A stretch of 64,000 bases of DNA from Nautilus pompilius. Lineage: Eukaryota > Mollusca > Cephalopoda > Nautilida > Nautilidae. Positions within the stretch are counted from its first letter, which is position 1; every line of letters begins with the position of its first letter. The notes under the pieces are model-generated. The model was not told the origin of the DNA. It was given only the letters and a program-made list of their open reading frames with translations, and made no database searches. Location: contig JACATO010000321.1 in the NCBI GenBank assembly GCA_018389105.1, forward strand, positions 740,501-804,500, given 5' to 3'. Of this stretch, positions 1-13,000 are shown one piece after another. The translations under genes and the position numbers were made by a program.

Positions 1-1427
1 TTTTTTCATGCATTACAAGAATTCAACATTCCCTTTTCAATGGTTTTTGTAATTTTCTAATGTCAGGTGCTGAAGCATCGAAATAGTTATCAGTCACATC
101 ACATCCAAATAGTTGGAGAGAGTATTCAAAACATGGACAAACAGGATTAAAGGAACCATTACTAAAAATGACAACTATGTAGAAGTGTAAGGATTCATAT
201 ATGTGTACATCTCTCAAAAACTAATCATATGGCTTTGTAACTATTTTTGTTCTATCTCATGTAGATACACACTAAAATCCTTCAAAGACTTTATTAACAG
301 CATGCATTGTTCAATTACACCTGAAATAATCCTTTACACTGTTTAAGAATAATACTATCAGCCATAAGGGTTTCCCAAGCTGCACATAGTATATAAATTA
401 GTATGCTCCATTGTTAGTCTAGTTCATTTTCTCTCCCTCCCACAACTTCTTCAAGTTAACCCCTAAGGTCAAATCTGCAAGAAAATAACATTAAATGTTT
501 CTTTTCATGCTACCACTCAATATGTTTATCATAATACAGAAGTTTATTGTGCACACAGCCCAAGAATTTCTAAAACAAGCATGGCGCATCAGACAAGTTT
601 TAGAATTGAAATTAGATGATGGTAGGTCAGGGTTGGCACTAAACAGAAATGCACAAATGCAGTCAGTGTTGGTCAGATTGCCCTAAGACTTTATTCTGTT
701 TGTTTGACCAATTCCAGAAAAGTTAACCATAAATCCTTGATACTCTTTATAATAATTATTAAAAAAAAAACTCAGAATATGCAGGATAATTTTACAACTT
801 CTAAATAACTGCAAATCAAACTGCTACCTCATGGTAGTATCTTTTAAAGTTGACACCATTAAAAGTATTAAAATTAACATGTGGCATACCAAGACTTTTA
901 TAACATACAGCTAATTTTACAAGCCAGAATTCTGTTTACCACACCCACTGGTCACCAGAATTTATAAGGGCCATCAATAAACTTAAAAGCCTTAGTTTTC
1001 AAAGATAATTAATGTTGTTTTTTTTTTCATTTGTACACACACACACACATTAATATTTATCAATGGCTGTAAACTATTAAAGTCAAAAGGACAGCAGCAG
1101 TAACATAGGAATTACACTTAGAACACCTAGCATTTGTACTGGCTGACCTAACAACTTAATAAAGTCAGTTATTTCCTCAGCGTTCTAAATGCATGAAATA
1201 AAATGTGATGTGTAAATAACTCGTGTGTCATGTGGGAGTCTTTTTCACACAGCAATACTAACTTCATCATCATAAGCACAAAGTAGATAAGAAAATTCAC
1301 ATTCACAATTTATTCTGTTCATAAGAAAACAAACTGATATTAACCCTATCACTGTCAAATATTTAGCACAAAAACTTTTGTTTTCTAGCTATAGCATACA
1401 TAAAATGAACAAAACCAAAGCACTTAC
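1..1427. other. Intron or unassigned sequence of the SMP gene
   Basis: AT-rich sequence with no exon that I can join to the SMP-domain gene, whose minus-strand exon 2 ends at 1428 in phase 1. A short (CA)n run lies near 1036-1049. The next coding exon of that gene is probably beyond the left edge. Short open frames on either strand here have no recognisable family features. Confidence 0.4.
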
Positions 1428-1513
1428 TTAGAAATGAAGGTTTGATTTCCAAAAGCCTATCATCAAGTCTTTTTTTAACCAGGTTTTCTATTGTACTGGA
1501 GCTGAAAACCCAC
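1428..1513 (-). CDS. SMP-domain (extended synaptotagmin-like) protein, exon 2
   Basis: An 86-base minus-strand exon with acceptor TTTTGTAG|G (AG at 1515-1514) and a strong donor A|GTAAGTG (GT at 1427-1426). It enters in phase 2, completing the Trp codon split after TG at 8767, and leaves in phase 1. The peptide continues exon 1 as R-W-W-V-F-S-S-S-T-I-E-N-L, then a Lys/Arg-rich stretch ending K-P-S-F-L. An Asn-Arg-Trp-Trp followed by an amphipathic helix and KPSFL is what the start of an SMP lipid-transfer domain looks like in extended synaptotagmin, tricalbin and plant NTMC2-type proteins. The exact match of phase and protein logic across 7.3 kb is the main support. The rest of the SMP domain and any C2 domains are not in the window. 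Confidence 0.75.
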
Positions 1514-4500
1514 CTACAAAATAAAGTTTACATTCTTGCAAACAATGGCGGATAATTTTTTTTATTTTTTATTAAGAACAAATTCACATTCTTTCGTAAA
1601 GAATACAAGATTGGTTGAAAATCCCAACATCTGAGGCACAATTAGAACAAAAGGATATAAATGCAGTTTATCTAAATCAGTTGTAGAGTCACAAAATACA
1701 AGGCATCCCAAAAATATGTAGACTTTCATACACTGCCATATAAAAGCAATTTGACTTGTAACAGTAAAACATTTCATTTAGAAGCTTACAGATGGTGGTA
1801 CCATGCATTGCAATGGCATAATTCTGATGTGTTTTCAGGGTGTGGCTGAACAACCTACCGGGAAGTAGATGGGATGATGCAAATTAGTTTAATACCTGCC
1901 ATGTTATCCTGATGTCTCAAAACTAGATTTTTCCCCCAACTGGGCATATTAAGGGATAAAGTGTTTGTCACAAACATCAGAAAGATGTTGGTGCTTCAAT
2001 AGCTATTCCTGTGAAAATCCAAGCCAGTGTCACTCTACTATACATCTTTGATTACTAGATTATAAAAAAGAGAATGCTTAATCTTTTTGGGAACCCTGTA
2101 TTTTCAATTTTCTAAGCATTAACAAATTCTGAAACTTTTCTACCCATTCATTTAGATTTATTATGAAATAATTAAAGTGTGTGGAGGGAAGGGAAATTTT
2201 AATATATGGCTACACATTATTTGCTAAAGGGGGCTTTAAATATTAAGATCATCTTTAAAATTGCTGTTCTCAAGCGTCTGGGTCTGACAGTCTGCATGGC
2301 TGGAGGGTGTGAAAGTTATCAAAAATTCACAAAATACATGCTAAACAAAATGTTGTGTCTCACAAAAAATGATTTAAAGAAAACAACAAAGCAAAACTTG
2401 ATTTTGTTCGCTATCAGTTGCTAAACCACCACACACAGATTAACCAATCACATTATTATTATTAGGTTTGCTTTTGAATGTATACAGATGAAAGGCTGCT
2501 AAAACAAATGACAGAATCTATGATCGACCTGCTATAATTCAAACACTACACATTCCATACACATACAAGATGCATGTGCATAAAATAACTGTTCACAATG
2601 TAATTTCCAGTATTTCCTAGGAGCACCTCGTGCACCATGTAAAACTTGTAGATGTCAACACAAGAAATCTATCTATCAGCACCGACTTGATCCAGGTTTA
2701 TACCACCAAGGTTCAGAGAATGTCCTTCCTTCATCTTGTAAGTTGATTATTTGCTTTTAGTTGAGAACAGAAAATTATTCGTGATGTGCTATTTATAAAA
2801 GGTGAAAAGTTAGTCCAGCTATTTCCCAACACCTGATATTAACCAATAATAAAGAGAAGCATGTAACCTATTTTATATGGGTGATGTTGTTTGAGCATGC
2901 GATACATCAGATGTACAATATTCCATTAAACCATACCATGTAGATGTACAGTAAATCAAAAAAGTATGCAACTGCCTTGGATAATCAGTCTTTTGACAAA
3001 GCTGATTGCTGAGATGTACTTAACTGTAAAGTGTATGTTGGTTTTCAGGTCTAACAAATATAATAGAGAATAGTTTTATAAATATTTTCCACTTTTACAT
3101 GTTAATTATATTATTTGTGTGTCAATGATCAGCTACCTAACAACATTCACCCAAATTTGTACATGAAAGAAGAAAAAAAAGAGGACTTTGATTGGATGCT
3201 AAGTCTGTTATGAAAGAGTTGACAGAAGTGTCCAACAAGTGACCTGAGATAACAGATAACAGCTCTGAGAAACAAAATGATTTTTGGAGAGAAAAGTGAG
3301 AGCAACAATGCAATTAACCGAATCACACAGTATCAGTGTGAAGTTCAGAGTAATTAAGAGTATGAAAAGCCTTGAAATGTTTGTCGCTGCACAAATTTCC
3401 AAAGTGAGGCAAGAGCAGAGAAGCCATTACTAGTCACCAAACAGTAAGAAGCAGACCAAATGATGGTGAATTACATGGAAGAGTAGCCCTCATTAGTAAA
3501 AATAAGAGTGCAAAACAACAACACTGGAAATAAGGAATGTAAAAAGTCCTTAAGTGTTCTGGAATAAAGTTTAATAGATGATAGTGGAATAAACCACTTC
3601 TATTCATCAGATGCTATAACTTGGTTAGGAGTCTGATGAGAAATCAAAATGGTCCGTTCTAGAGTTGCTTGATTACAAAAGGATTTGAAATTATGAGATG
3701 AAACTTTCTACAAATCTGAATTCTCAACTACATATTGATGTAGGTTTTGATAAGTCTGTTAAAAAATACTAAGTCAACCTCTACCAAGTGTTGTAGGAAT
3801 ATTGTTTCTTCTATGTAAGCACATTTGAAAATTGTTACGGCTAAAGTTAGCTGTACCAAATATTAAGAGTGAAAGTGTGAACACATATACACATCAGCGT
3901 TCTGAAGGTTTTAAAAACGGGTTGAATTGTTTTGTAGTAATTTTTATGCTGTGTAAAATAACTCACACTAGGAACATTGCTATTTCAGCTGAGTTTTATT
4001 CGATCACTTAAATGATATCCTGCCAGATTTTATTAGTAGTGTCCCTAGTTATATGAAGGTGGGGGTATTTAGAACATTTTTCCATTGTACATGTTATATA
4101 TGAAAGTATCAGATGATATACATACTTTTATGTAAACAATTCAGCTACAACCTTCAAAAGACTGGTTATTCTGAAATGGCTAATACAGTACCAGTTTAAT
4201 TCACAGTATTTGGTACTTTTTTGTATTAAACATTCTATATAACTATTGATCATTATTTCCATGTTTCCATACATAATAGCAGCAATAACTTTTCATATAT
4301 AGCATCAGGAATATTTATGGTAATCAGCGATGAGAAAAACAATCATCCAACATTTACTGTCCAGTAGATACAAGATACATGCAAAGTTCTCGTTTGTAGA
4401 CTATAACCACTTAGATAATTGTCTTCCTATTCTAAGTCACAGTTACGTACCAGATGCTTGGCCAAGAGTAAAAGAAACAAAAGAAAAACAGAAAGGCTGG

Positions 4501-6059
4501 GGTGTCATACTTATGATCTGACATTATATGGTGGAAATAGAGGCTGGTTAAAAGGCAGGAAAAGTTAAGCCAGCCCACAAACGTGACTTTTACTAGTAAA
4601 TGTGCTCAGAACTAAAGAAAAAAGTAGATTATAACATTATCCTTGGTTAATTTGTTGAAACCTGCAGGTCACTTCTATAATTTGTCAAGCAATTTTGCTT
4701 CTAAAATTGCTGTTTAACCAGTTTTTTTTTTAAAAAATTTACGTAAATTTCCAGCTCATAGAAAATTTGGCTGAAAACACAACCAGATGTCAGGAATAGG
4801 CTACCCAAAAGATCAGATATAGCAGAAGCTGAATTCAGTACAATTTCTTTACAGAGTTTTGTTGTAATAATATACAATCATGCAAGACTGAAAGAAGTCC
4901 AGGCATGGTCTACCTCTACTTCGTAAACAAAAGCATACAGAAAAGAATTTCTTCCTTTTTCTATTGGTCAGCTACTACCTACACTTACATTACAGTCACT
5001 ACTAAGGGAAGGTGAGCAGTCAAATGCTGCTTCTGAAAGCAGATGCAATTCCATGGTCTCCAGACTAAACCCTCATCTGGTTTAGAGCAGCTGCACCCAT
5101 AGAATGTTTACAAAGATAGGTGCAATAATCAGTCATAGATAGAAGTAATAAAAAATCTAAAGCCTCCCATGACACTACAAACAAATACTTCTGGTCACTT
5201 CAACACTTAGTGTCAAACATGATTTAAAACGAAATTTAAATAGCAAATGCATGCTTGTTATTTACTAAATATAAGAGAATCAAAACAAAACAATTAAAAT
5301 CATGATTACATGAATTTATTTTAAATTCTGCCTTAACCTTCCCTAGGATCTTAAAACAACTATAAGCTTTTGTAAATAATACTGTTTCTGATTTCTCTCA
5401 TAAGAAACTAGAGATAAATCGAGAATCTACATAGAGATGCTAAATGCTGGCTTCTTTGTTTTTCTGCATGTCTGTAGCTTGTCAGCTTAATAAACTACAA
5501 CAAACATTTATTATGCTAAAAAAAAAAGAAAGAACTTAATGTAACATTGGTATTTTACGTACATGTCATGTGGGTTTAAGAAAATATTATCTATTAAATA
5601 ATTTTTAACACACCCACCCACAAATGTAGATAAGCATCATCTGCATGAACGCACTGGTAGCTATTTGCAGATTCATCAATGAATGATCCTAGAAAGATAT
5701 TTTGAGAATAGAATAATAAGATCTGTAACAGGTTTTGGCATGTATATATTTTCTAACAATCATATGCTAATATACTATGGATGTATACATAAATAGATTG
5801 ATTATGCATGAACAGTATTTCACTGGTGTGTCCACAATAATGACAACTGTCAAAGAACAGGTTTGCAGCTCAGCCCAGAAAAGAAGTAGAGCAGCAGAAA
5901 ACTAAAATGAACTAGTTTGTCCTAGACATACTTAATGCCTAGTCATTGATCGATATATTTTCCTGACAGACAGGTTGTTAAATTTACTACAGTATAAAAT
6001 GAAGAAACCAATGACTTTTTTTTCTTCCGATTATTAAATTATTATATATTTAAAAAATA

Positions 6060-6099
<40 letters not shown>

Positions 6100-8766
6100 A
6101 TGCCCCGTGGGTGTTAGAGTCAAGCGCAAACAAACAGTCTGAATTAATTAAGGCAGAGGATGATGGGTAACAGTTGAAACTGCCATAGCAACTTGAGATA
6201 CATATAGGTTTTAGTTCTGGAATCAGAAATGAATGGAAACTCGTTTATTTAGAATCCACCAAGACACTATTTAAGTGTGATGAGTTGACATCTGGTTTCA
6301 CTTAACCAAGAGAGCAGAAACAAAAAAGAAACTTTAGGTGTAGAGTCAGAAACCGCCAGTTCTGATGATTACCCACCCTTATAAAGCTCACGTTTATCCC
6401 AATAACGAAGGTCACATGTGCACAGGTTGGAAAGTGCATGAAATCATTTGCTTCAAACAGAACAAAGTGCATATTTAAAGTAAATTTACTGCAATTTTCT
6501 CTTCCATCAAATTTTGACTTTAGTTACTATTTTATGAAGTTTTCTGAGAAGTTTCATTTGAGGTTTAGGTAGGAAATTTTACCAAAACAAGTCTGGCTCC
6601 TGGATTTAAAAAAAACAACAAAACAAACAAGCAAAACAGGTAGACTTGCGCTTTAGGGGATATTAACACCTGTATAAACCAGTAAAACTGGTCAGATTAG
6701 ATTTTAGCGAAGCAACAATGACAATACCTAAGTACTGAACCTAGAAAGCCTTTTGAAAGAAATCTTGGTTTTTTTGTTTTTTTTTCCTTTCTATATACAC
6801 AAGATGGCATCATTCCAGCTGAGTATTTAACCCCAAACTACACCAGATACTATCAAATTAATTTTTGAAAAATAGATAAAGATGCAATTGTATTTCCTTC
6901 CCAGTTAAAGTTATGATGGCACTTATCTGCAATAATATATGAATTATTAAAGAAATTAAAAAAAAATAATTCAGCCCATGATATTCTGCAGTAATTTTAC
7001 TTAGAGCAAAATGTGTAAAAGGAAAGCAGAAATGTTTTCAGCTCATTTGTATTTATTCCTTAAATAACAAATATATTTCTCACGCCAACCAAAAATTAAA
7101 TCTAAATCTTCATATGCTCTATAAAAAACTGAAACAGCTGCTGCTGAGTTTTCATGAAGAACTGGTGTTTCAGGCAAAAACATTGTACATCTTTCAGGTG
7201 AGACTTCTATAGGTTCAATTCATTTATTTGCTTTAAAAATACTCAGTTATCGTAAAACACCTGTTTGTCTGGTCTACCATGTGACAGCAAAGTAGCCTGC
7301 AGTAAACAACAAATTGGCATTAATCTTTTAGCTATTCAAATGTTTCCTATCCCAGATGCTGACAATTTCGAGAAACAGAACATTTTTATAATCACCCAAA
7401 TACTCCAACAAACACTTTGCCTAAAGCACAACAATTTTTAAAAAAGAATCAATACGGTGCCTTGGCAACTCTCTTCCATGATGTAATTAAAAATATAATT
7501 TTCGATGTAACATGAAACTGAAAAAAAAAAAAAAAATAGTTTTGCATTTGCATCTGATGTTAGCAGCAGGGATCTGAGTTTCAGTAGCACAATGAAAGAA
7601 AAGAAATTATCTTGTAAAATGTGACGTTCAGTACATTTAAAGCTATTGTCACCTGGATTTAAACCAGGCAGAACAACTTTGGAATAAACAAGGAAAGCGC
7701 GCAAGAGGAGGAATTGTCCTGTTCAGGATTTTGCTGAGAGGACACCATAGGCATCTTCAATGTCTTGTAAGCATCATGAACAGTCTATGTGAGGAACTCC
7801 TAAAAACACTCATATGACACATCTAACACCATGCAGCAACTAGACCTTTTTTTCAACAGCTGGTTTTCTACTTTTTCTCTGCAACTTTAAAGTACGGCGT
7901 AGCACTAGTAAATGAATTATATCACTTAACCCTTTTCACATGCACAAACTGACTTGCCCCCCCCCTTTATTTTTCTTCTTCTGCTGCTGCCAAATTCGTT
8001 AATAATCCGAGTCTCCTAGCAGAGAGCTTGCTGACAAGAATACAGGCCACAACAGCCAGGTGGTGCAGACCAGGGAGAGACACTGTATCCAAAACAGCTA
8101 GCAATAGAGGGCATTTAAGGGAATTATTTGCACGTCCTCTTTTCATATTACCCAAAAGATAATCCGTGGAACCTCTTGGTTTCCTTAAATATAAGAAAAA
8201 ATTACAAGAAGTGTACAACTGAGTGATTAACCACATTCAGTGGAACAGAGATAGGGAATAGTCAGTAGCTGATGCATGGGGAGGTGGGATGCCCATCATC
8301 TACCTTCTCCCGATGTAGGGGGAAAGCAGGAACTGTACTTAATGGTCTGTGTGTTGGAGCATGACGATGGACTAAGCCTAACCAACCACCGGAGACAGAC
8401 AGACAGGCGCCCTTCACAGATAAAGATGGGTCAGCCGTTAAAACTTGGTCGCCGTAACTGCAGGAGGCCGGCGATGCCCGGGGGGGGGGGGGACCTTTTG
8501 TTTACAGGGGCCCACACCCAGCCAACTCCTCCCTCACCTACCGCCCGTTCGACTGGTGATCCCATAACTAAGCACCGCGAGACATGTCGACGACAAACGA
8601 ATAAGAACTGGTTCGCTCAGCCGGGGATTCTAACCTCAGCTGGGCATAGGGCGGCTCGACGTGAACGGTGGGGGGGGGGGCAGAACGATATCAGTCGGAT
8701 TTTCCAGCGGCTAAGCGAGCAAGACCGACGCCGGCCGTAAGATGATGACACCTGCAGGAGACCTAC
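1514..8766 (-). other. Intron 1 of the SMP-domain gene
   Basis: A 7.25-kb intron between the donor TG|GTAGGT at 8766 and the acceptor at 1514. It is AT-rich and carries a (TG)19 microsatellite and several homopolymer runs, including C runs near 7957. I recognise no other exon or intact mobile element in it. From about 8240 rightwards CpG density rises as it enters the promoter island, and long G runs occur at about 8480-8492 and 8670-8680. Confidence 0.6.
6061..6098. repeat. (TG)19 dinucleotide microsatellite
   Basis: Uninterrupted TG repeat of 38 bases inside intron 1 of the SMP gene. It is likely length-polymorphic. Confidence 0.98.
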
Positions 8767-9122
8767 CATCGGTTGAGGAGGAAGTTCGCCCATTCGACCG
8801 ACTCGCACTGCCTCAGCGCCCGCTTCCTGAGCACCAGCATATGCTGCAGGTTCACCTGTCTCTTCAGCAGCCTGGCGAACTTGGTCCGCCACACGAGGAA
8901 CAGCAGGGCGGCCAGGCAGAAAACCCAGTAGAAGCTGAAGCCGAAGGCGCCGGCAGCCCAAGACAGCGTCACCACGGCGGCGACGAACAGGTAGAAAAAT
9001 CCCATCTGGTTGTTCAGCACCCGCTGCTGCTCTGGGCCGATGTCCGTCTTCATCGTCCGCGGGAAGCCGGTGTCCGACAGGTAAATGGTGGGTTCCACGT
9101 TAGCCGGCGAGGCCACGCCCAT
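8767..9122 (-). CDS. SMP-domain (extended synaptotagmin-like) membrane protein, exon 1
   Basis: The first coding exon, 118 codons plus two bases, starts at ATG 9122-9120 and ends at donor TG|GTAGGT. The open frame runs further upstream, but only through low-complexity promoter sequence, so I take the Met of M-G-V-A-S-P-A-N-V. Residues about 40-80 form a long hydrophobic stretch (two closely spaced helices, residues about 41-60 and 63-78), followed by a basic W-R-T-K-F-A-R-L-L-K-R segment and then E-S-V-E-W-A-N-F-L-L-N-R at 108-118. A membrane hairpin, then a basic linker, then a glutamate-x-x-W-x-N motif opening an SMP domain is the layout of extended synaptotagmins and tricalbins, which tether ER to other membranes and move lipids. 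The family is inferred from layout and motif. I cannot name an orthologue. The gene is divergent with NUSAP1, their start codons being 884 bases apart. Confidence 0.75.
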
Positions 9123-10006
9123 AGCTCGGCGGCGAGCTGCTAAATATAGACGACCTTGACACACCCCCCCCCCGCCCAGCCGAATTAACGAACCGGGAAG
9201 CCACACAAGCAAACAGACAGCGGCACCTGGTGGGCGGGGCTCGTGCTCCCGGCTGCCAGGTGACGTACTCCATTTAATTTTTATTAATAATAATAATAAT
9301 AACAACAACAACAACAAACAGTAGCAACATGAGCTGCTGCTGCTGTTACTATGTCGGAGGCAACATCTTGGTAAGGTTAAGGAGAAGGGGACACTGAGAA
9401 CCAGATGAGATGTGCCATTGTTGTGGCAACGTGTTAGGTAATGTCTCGTAACTTTCTGGAAAGAGATGACAGACTGATGAATACGCTCTGATAATTTGAA
9501 GACACACACACACACACACGGCCGCTTGTTGTTGTGCTGCTCTGCTTGCTTGCTGTGACCGGTTTTCGGAGGATGCGCCCCCCCCCCCAGTGCCCTGTAC
9601 CAACGATGCCCCAGTGAGCTCCAAGGAGAGAGGAAGCAGACAGACATGTAGACTGCAGCCATGATATAAAGAAATAAAAAAGGCAAAATTTATACCCACA
9701 AGAAGCTGTGTCAATTAACCTTTTACTTGCCACCTAAAAGTTTAGAGCCTTTTTTTTATTTTATTTTTTAAATTGATGTAACTGTAAGTTATGTGGAGTT
9801 ATCTTTCCTTTATATAGAGAGCGCGAGTTGGATTTGTTTATCATCAAAAACTCGTATGTAGAGGGCGCTGTTCAGCAAACCCCTCCGTTAACAGGGAGGG
9901 AGCCAATCGTAGACGTCGGTACAAAATTTAAATGTACGCTGAGGTTTGCGCGCAAATGAAGAAAAAGATATAGTTGTAGAGATCAGTGATCGCGTACCCG
10001 AGCAGG
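9123..10006. promoter_or_regulatory. Shared divergent promoter, SMP gene / NUSAP1
   Basis: The 884 bases between two divergent start codons. The half near the SMP gene is CpG- and C-rich, with C runs at about 9164-9174 and 9579-9588. The half near NUSAP1 has a CCAAT box (9903-9907), a GACGTC core (9912-9917), a TTTAAA element (9927-9932) 20 bases beyond the CCAAT box, and a perfect palindrome TTTGCGCGCAAA (9945-9956). CCAAT plus a nearby TTTRAA element is the usual layout of cell-cycle promoters bound by NF-Y and the DREAM/MuvB complex, which fits a mitotic gene. Simple repeats occur at 9283-9318 (AAT/AAC) and 9502-9519 (CA). Start sites are not determined. Confidence 0.6.
9502..9519. repeat. 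(CA)9 microsatellite in the divergent promoter
   Basis: Uninterrupted CA repeat of 18 bases. Confidence 0.9.
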
Positions 10007-10087
10007 ATGGAAGAGAATCTGGACACCATGAAATATTCGGAATTAAGACAAATGGCCAAGAGTTTTGGAATTAAAAGAAGAGGAAAA
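10007..10087 (+). CDS. nusap1: NUSAP1 exon 1 (start codon, first half of SAP domain)
   Basis: Codes for 27 residues from ATG 10007-10009 to the donor AAA|GTAAGT, phase 0. It includes K-Y-S-E-L-R-Q-M-A-K-S-F-G-I-K, the first helix of the SAP motif. The ATG follows directly on the CCAAT-containing promoter. Confidence 0.85.
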
Positions 10088-13000
10088 GTAAGTACAGATA
10101 CCGCGTGCTGATTGCGGCTTCCCCTTGTATACATCACTTAAGAAATCGTCGATCGTCATTCGATGTCTGTAGCCTTATTATGTTATAGATGTTGGCATTA
10201 ACGAGCATCCATCCTCGCTGAATCTGATAACACGGCCGAGTGGGTGCTGTACAGGTAACTAACTGCCTCAACGTGGGGGTGGTATGCAAACCGAGCGAGT
10301 GCTGTACAGGTAACTAACTGCCTCAACGTGGGGGTGGTATGCAAACCGAGCGAGTGCTGTACAGGTAACTAACTGCCTTAACGTGGGGGTGGTATGCAAA
10401 CCGAGTGAGTGGAATTCTGGCTTAATACAGACCCTCAACCCCAAATGCTTCGTGTTTGAGACCCTTCAGGATGCCTCTATCAAACTCGAGAGCTCGGTAT
10501 TTGTAGCTCCGCCGGGTTTTATACTAACAGAGAACCCCAACTGCGAAATCTGTGTTGACTAAATCCGCGAGTAATTGGACAGATTTAGCTTTGAAATGAT
10601 TTATCCATCAATAAATTGTTCGATGTGTGTGATTTCTAGCTTTTATACTGTGTAAGGCTGCTGGATATAAAAATGAGATCGTATGTGCCCTTTATATTTT
10701 TTTTGGAATTTGATAATCTTACACTAATTTTAGATAAGTTTTTAATACTTTTATGGGTATAAAACATTTGTATTTTTAAAGTAAATATATGTTTTTCATA
10801 TCTAACAATAAATTTAGGCAAAATATCATCAGCTAACTGCACAGGTATATTTATATTGCTAATAACGAAGTTGTTAAAGTTTTCATATTTTTAAATAAAG
10901 TTGGCAAAAATAAATTTTTATAAAATTCTCGCTAGTATCAACTTTTAATATTATTGGGCATTGGTAGGTTTACCAACAGGAAAACAAAATTATTGGAGTT
11001 TGAAATGCATAACATGAATAACAATGTTACACAAATGATGCCTGTGCATGTCTGCCCTAAAATGCCTACAGTCTTATCATGAAATAAATTACTACTATAT
11101 TTCTTGATTCTTGCCAAGATTCTTATCTGTATATTTGAGAGTGACACCCCTTGACTAATTTTTATGGCTAATGTTTGATGTTAGCACATGGTTTGAATCC
11201 ATGATATATTACAACTCATCAACAGAAAAATCAAGTGGCATTGCATTAAGTTAACAAGATTTTATAGTAATTGAATACGCTCATAGAATACTAGTTTGTC
11301 TCTTACACCAGATATAATTTAAATTACATTCTAACAACGATAAGTCTTTGAGATTTGTTTTCTTCTACTTTTCTTGTCTGCTAAATATTACATTCATTAA
11401 AATCTAGTTTGTTTTGCTGTTTAAGATTTTATAATTTAACATTTTTACTATTTTGGGGTGGGGAATTTTGTTTTTTTAAATGAATAAAAGGTATTTGATT
11501 CCACAGATTTACACTGTCTGGTGCTGAATAGCAACATCACTTCTGTCAGCAGCTTAAAGTGGAAGGGAAACTTGATGAACATTTTAGAAAGATGGCTGCA
11601 GCATCAAAGGCATCTTGGAATGTCATGTTACTAAATGTTGCCAGAAAAACAGACAAACGGAATGCAGCAGCAAAAAAAATTGGTGGCTTCATTAGTGCTT
11701 TGGCTTTTTGCAAGGGTCAGAGCAGGGCAAGCAGTGAATCTGGTGCTGCCCTGGAGTCCTTGGTGTCAGATTGTGGTAAATAAGAGGTCAAACCCAAAGC
11801 TAGTCCTAGCTCTTGCAGTTTGAAACTTATATTTGCAAGAAGATATCAGTTACCAAACTAAGCTTCTGGCCAAAAAGATCTGGCTCATTTTTTTAACTGC
11901 TACCTTCTTCACGTTTAGGAAATGCAATATTTTACATGCACAAACATTCAGGCAATTTCCAAGATGGCTGTATTGCACCTAACTGATTTAAATGATAAAA
12001 TAATAACATTAATAAGTCATGAAATGTCTCGGATAGCACTAATGATTTAGAACACAATTTCATAGTCTTGATAAAAATGGAATATGTTCAGAAAATGAAA
12101 GGAAAAATCTAATTCGTGGTACAGAAAATAAAAATGTAGAGTAAAATTAGCTGACTCTTGTCACAGGTGCCAATACTGATTCAATTTCTTGAATCGCCTT
12201 ACTGTCATTACTTTTGACACTAAATCTGTTATCTTCACTCCAAAATCCTCAATGAACTGCACAGACTTAGTTACATTTATCACTACATATACTTTCATCT
12301 TCTCTTGTGGTGTTCACTTAGGTGTTATCAGTTCTTGGTCTGTGTGGTGTAGCATTTGGACTCAGTTACATGTGGAAGAAATCTGATATCAGCTAGAAGA
12401 AGAAAGAAATCCACTGGCCTCACCTCATAAGAGACATTAATCTTTTGGGCTGACAGATTGCTGAAGGTGACTTGAAACTTCATCTGTCCCACCAACTGAA
12501 TGATGAGATCCAAGGTATGCAGACTTGAGACCTCAACAATACCAGAGGGCAGCAGGAAAGCATTCCCTGTAGGATTCCATCATACATATATGATGATGAC
12601 AATGCATTAGGTAATCCAAGACCCTAATGCCAGTAGCTTGACTAGCAAAGTGGCTTTTGCAGGAAAACTGAAGGGATATCTTAAGTGACTTTTCATTTCC
12701 CAGCCATTTTGAAAGGGAAAGGATTATACAAGCTCTCATGTTTTTTTGAGTTGAATTTCTGAAAAATACTACTTAAAAGCACAACTAGTGTAACCACAGC
12801 CTAATATAAGTTGTGGTTACTTCTGGTTAAAATTTTTTCACATAAATGGTACTGTACTGTTTTTAAATAAAATAAAACTTTAATTAATATGATAAATAAT
12901 ATTTAAAAGATAAAACACACAAGATAGTTAAAAAAAAAAAAAAACTTGCTTATTGAGGGCCTTCTGGGTGAGTAGAATTCTACAGACCAAGAGACACATA

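Noticed and set aside
8276-9143. Plus-strand open frames of 154 and 133 codons across the first CpG island
   Set aside because: They are the reverse of the SMP-gene exon and its promoter. They are Arg/Pro/His-rich with no family features, as expected for GC-rich shadow frames.
9123-9686. N-terminal extension of the SMP protein by about 188 codons
   Set aside because: The added part is low-complexity (Ser, Leu and Gly runs from AAT/AAC and C repeats). The downstream Met has normal family-like sequence after it.
9945-9956. Palindrome called as a consensus E2F site
   Set aside because: The core is CGCG. The E2F consensus needs GCGC (TTTSGCGCSAAA), so it is only reported as a palindrome.
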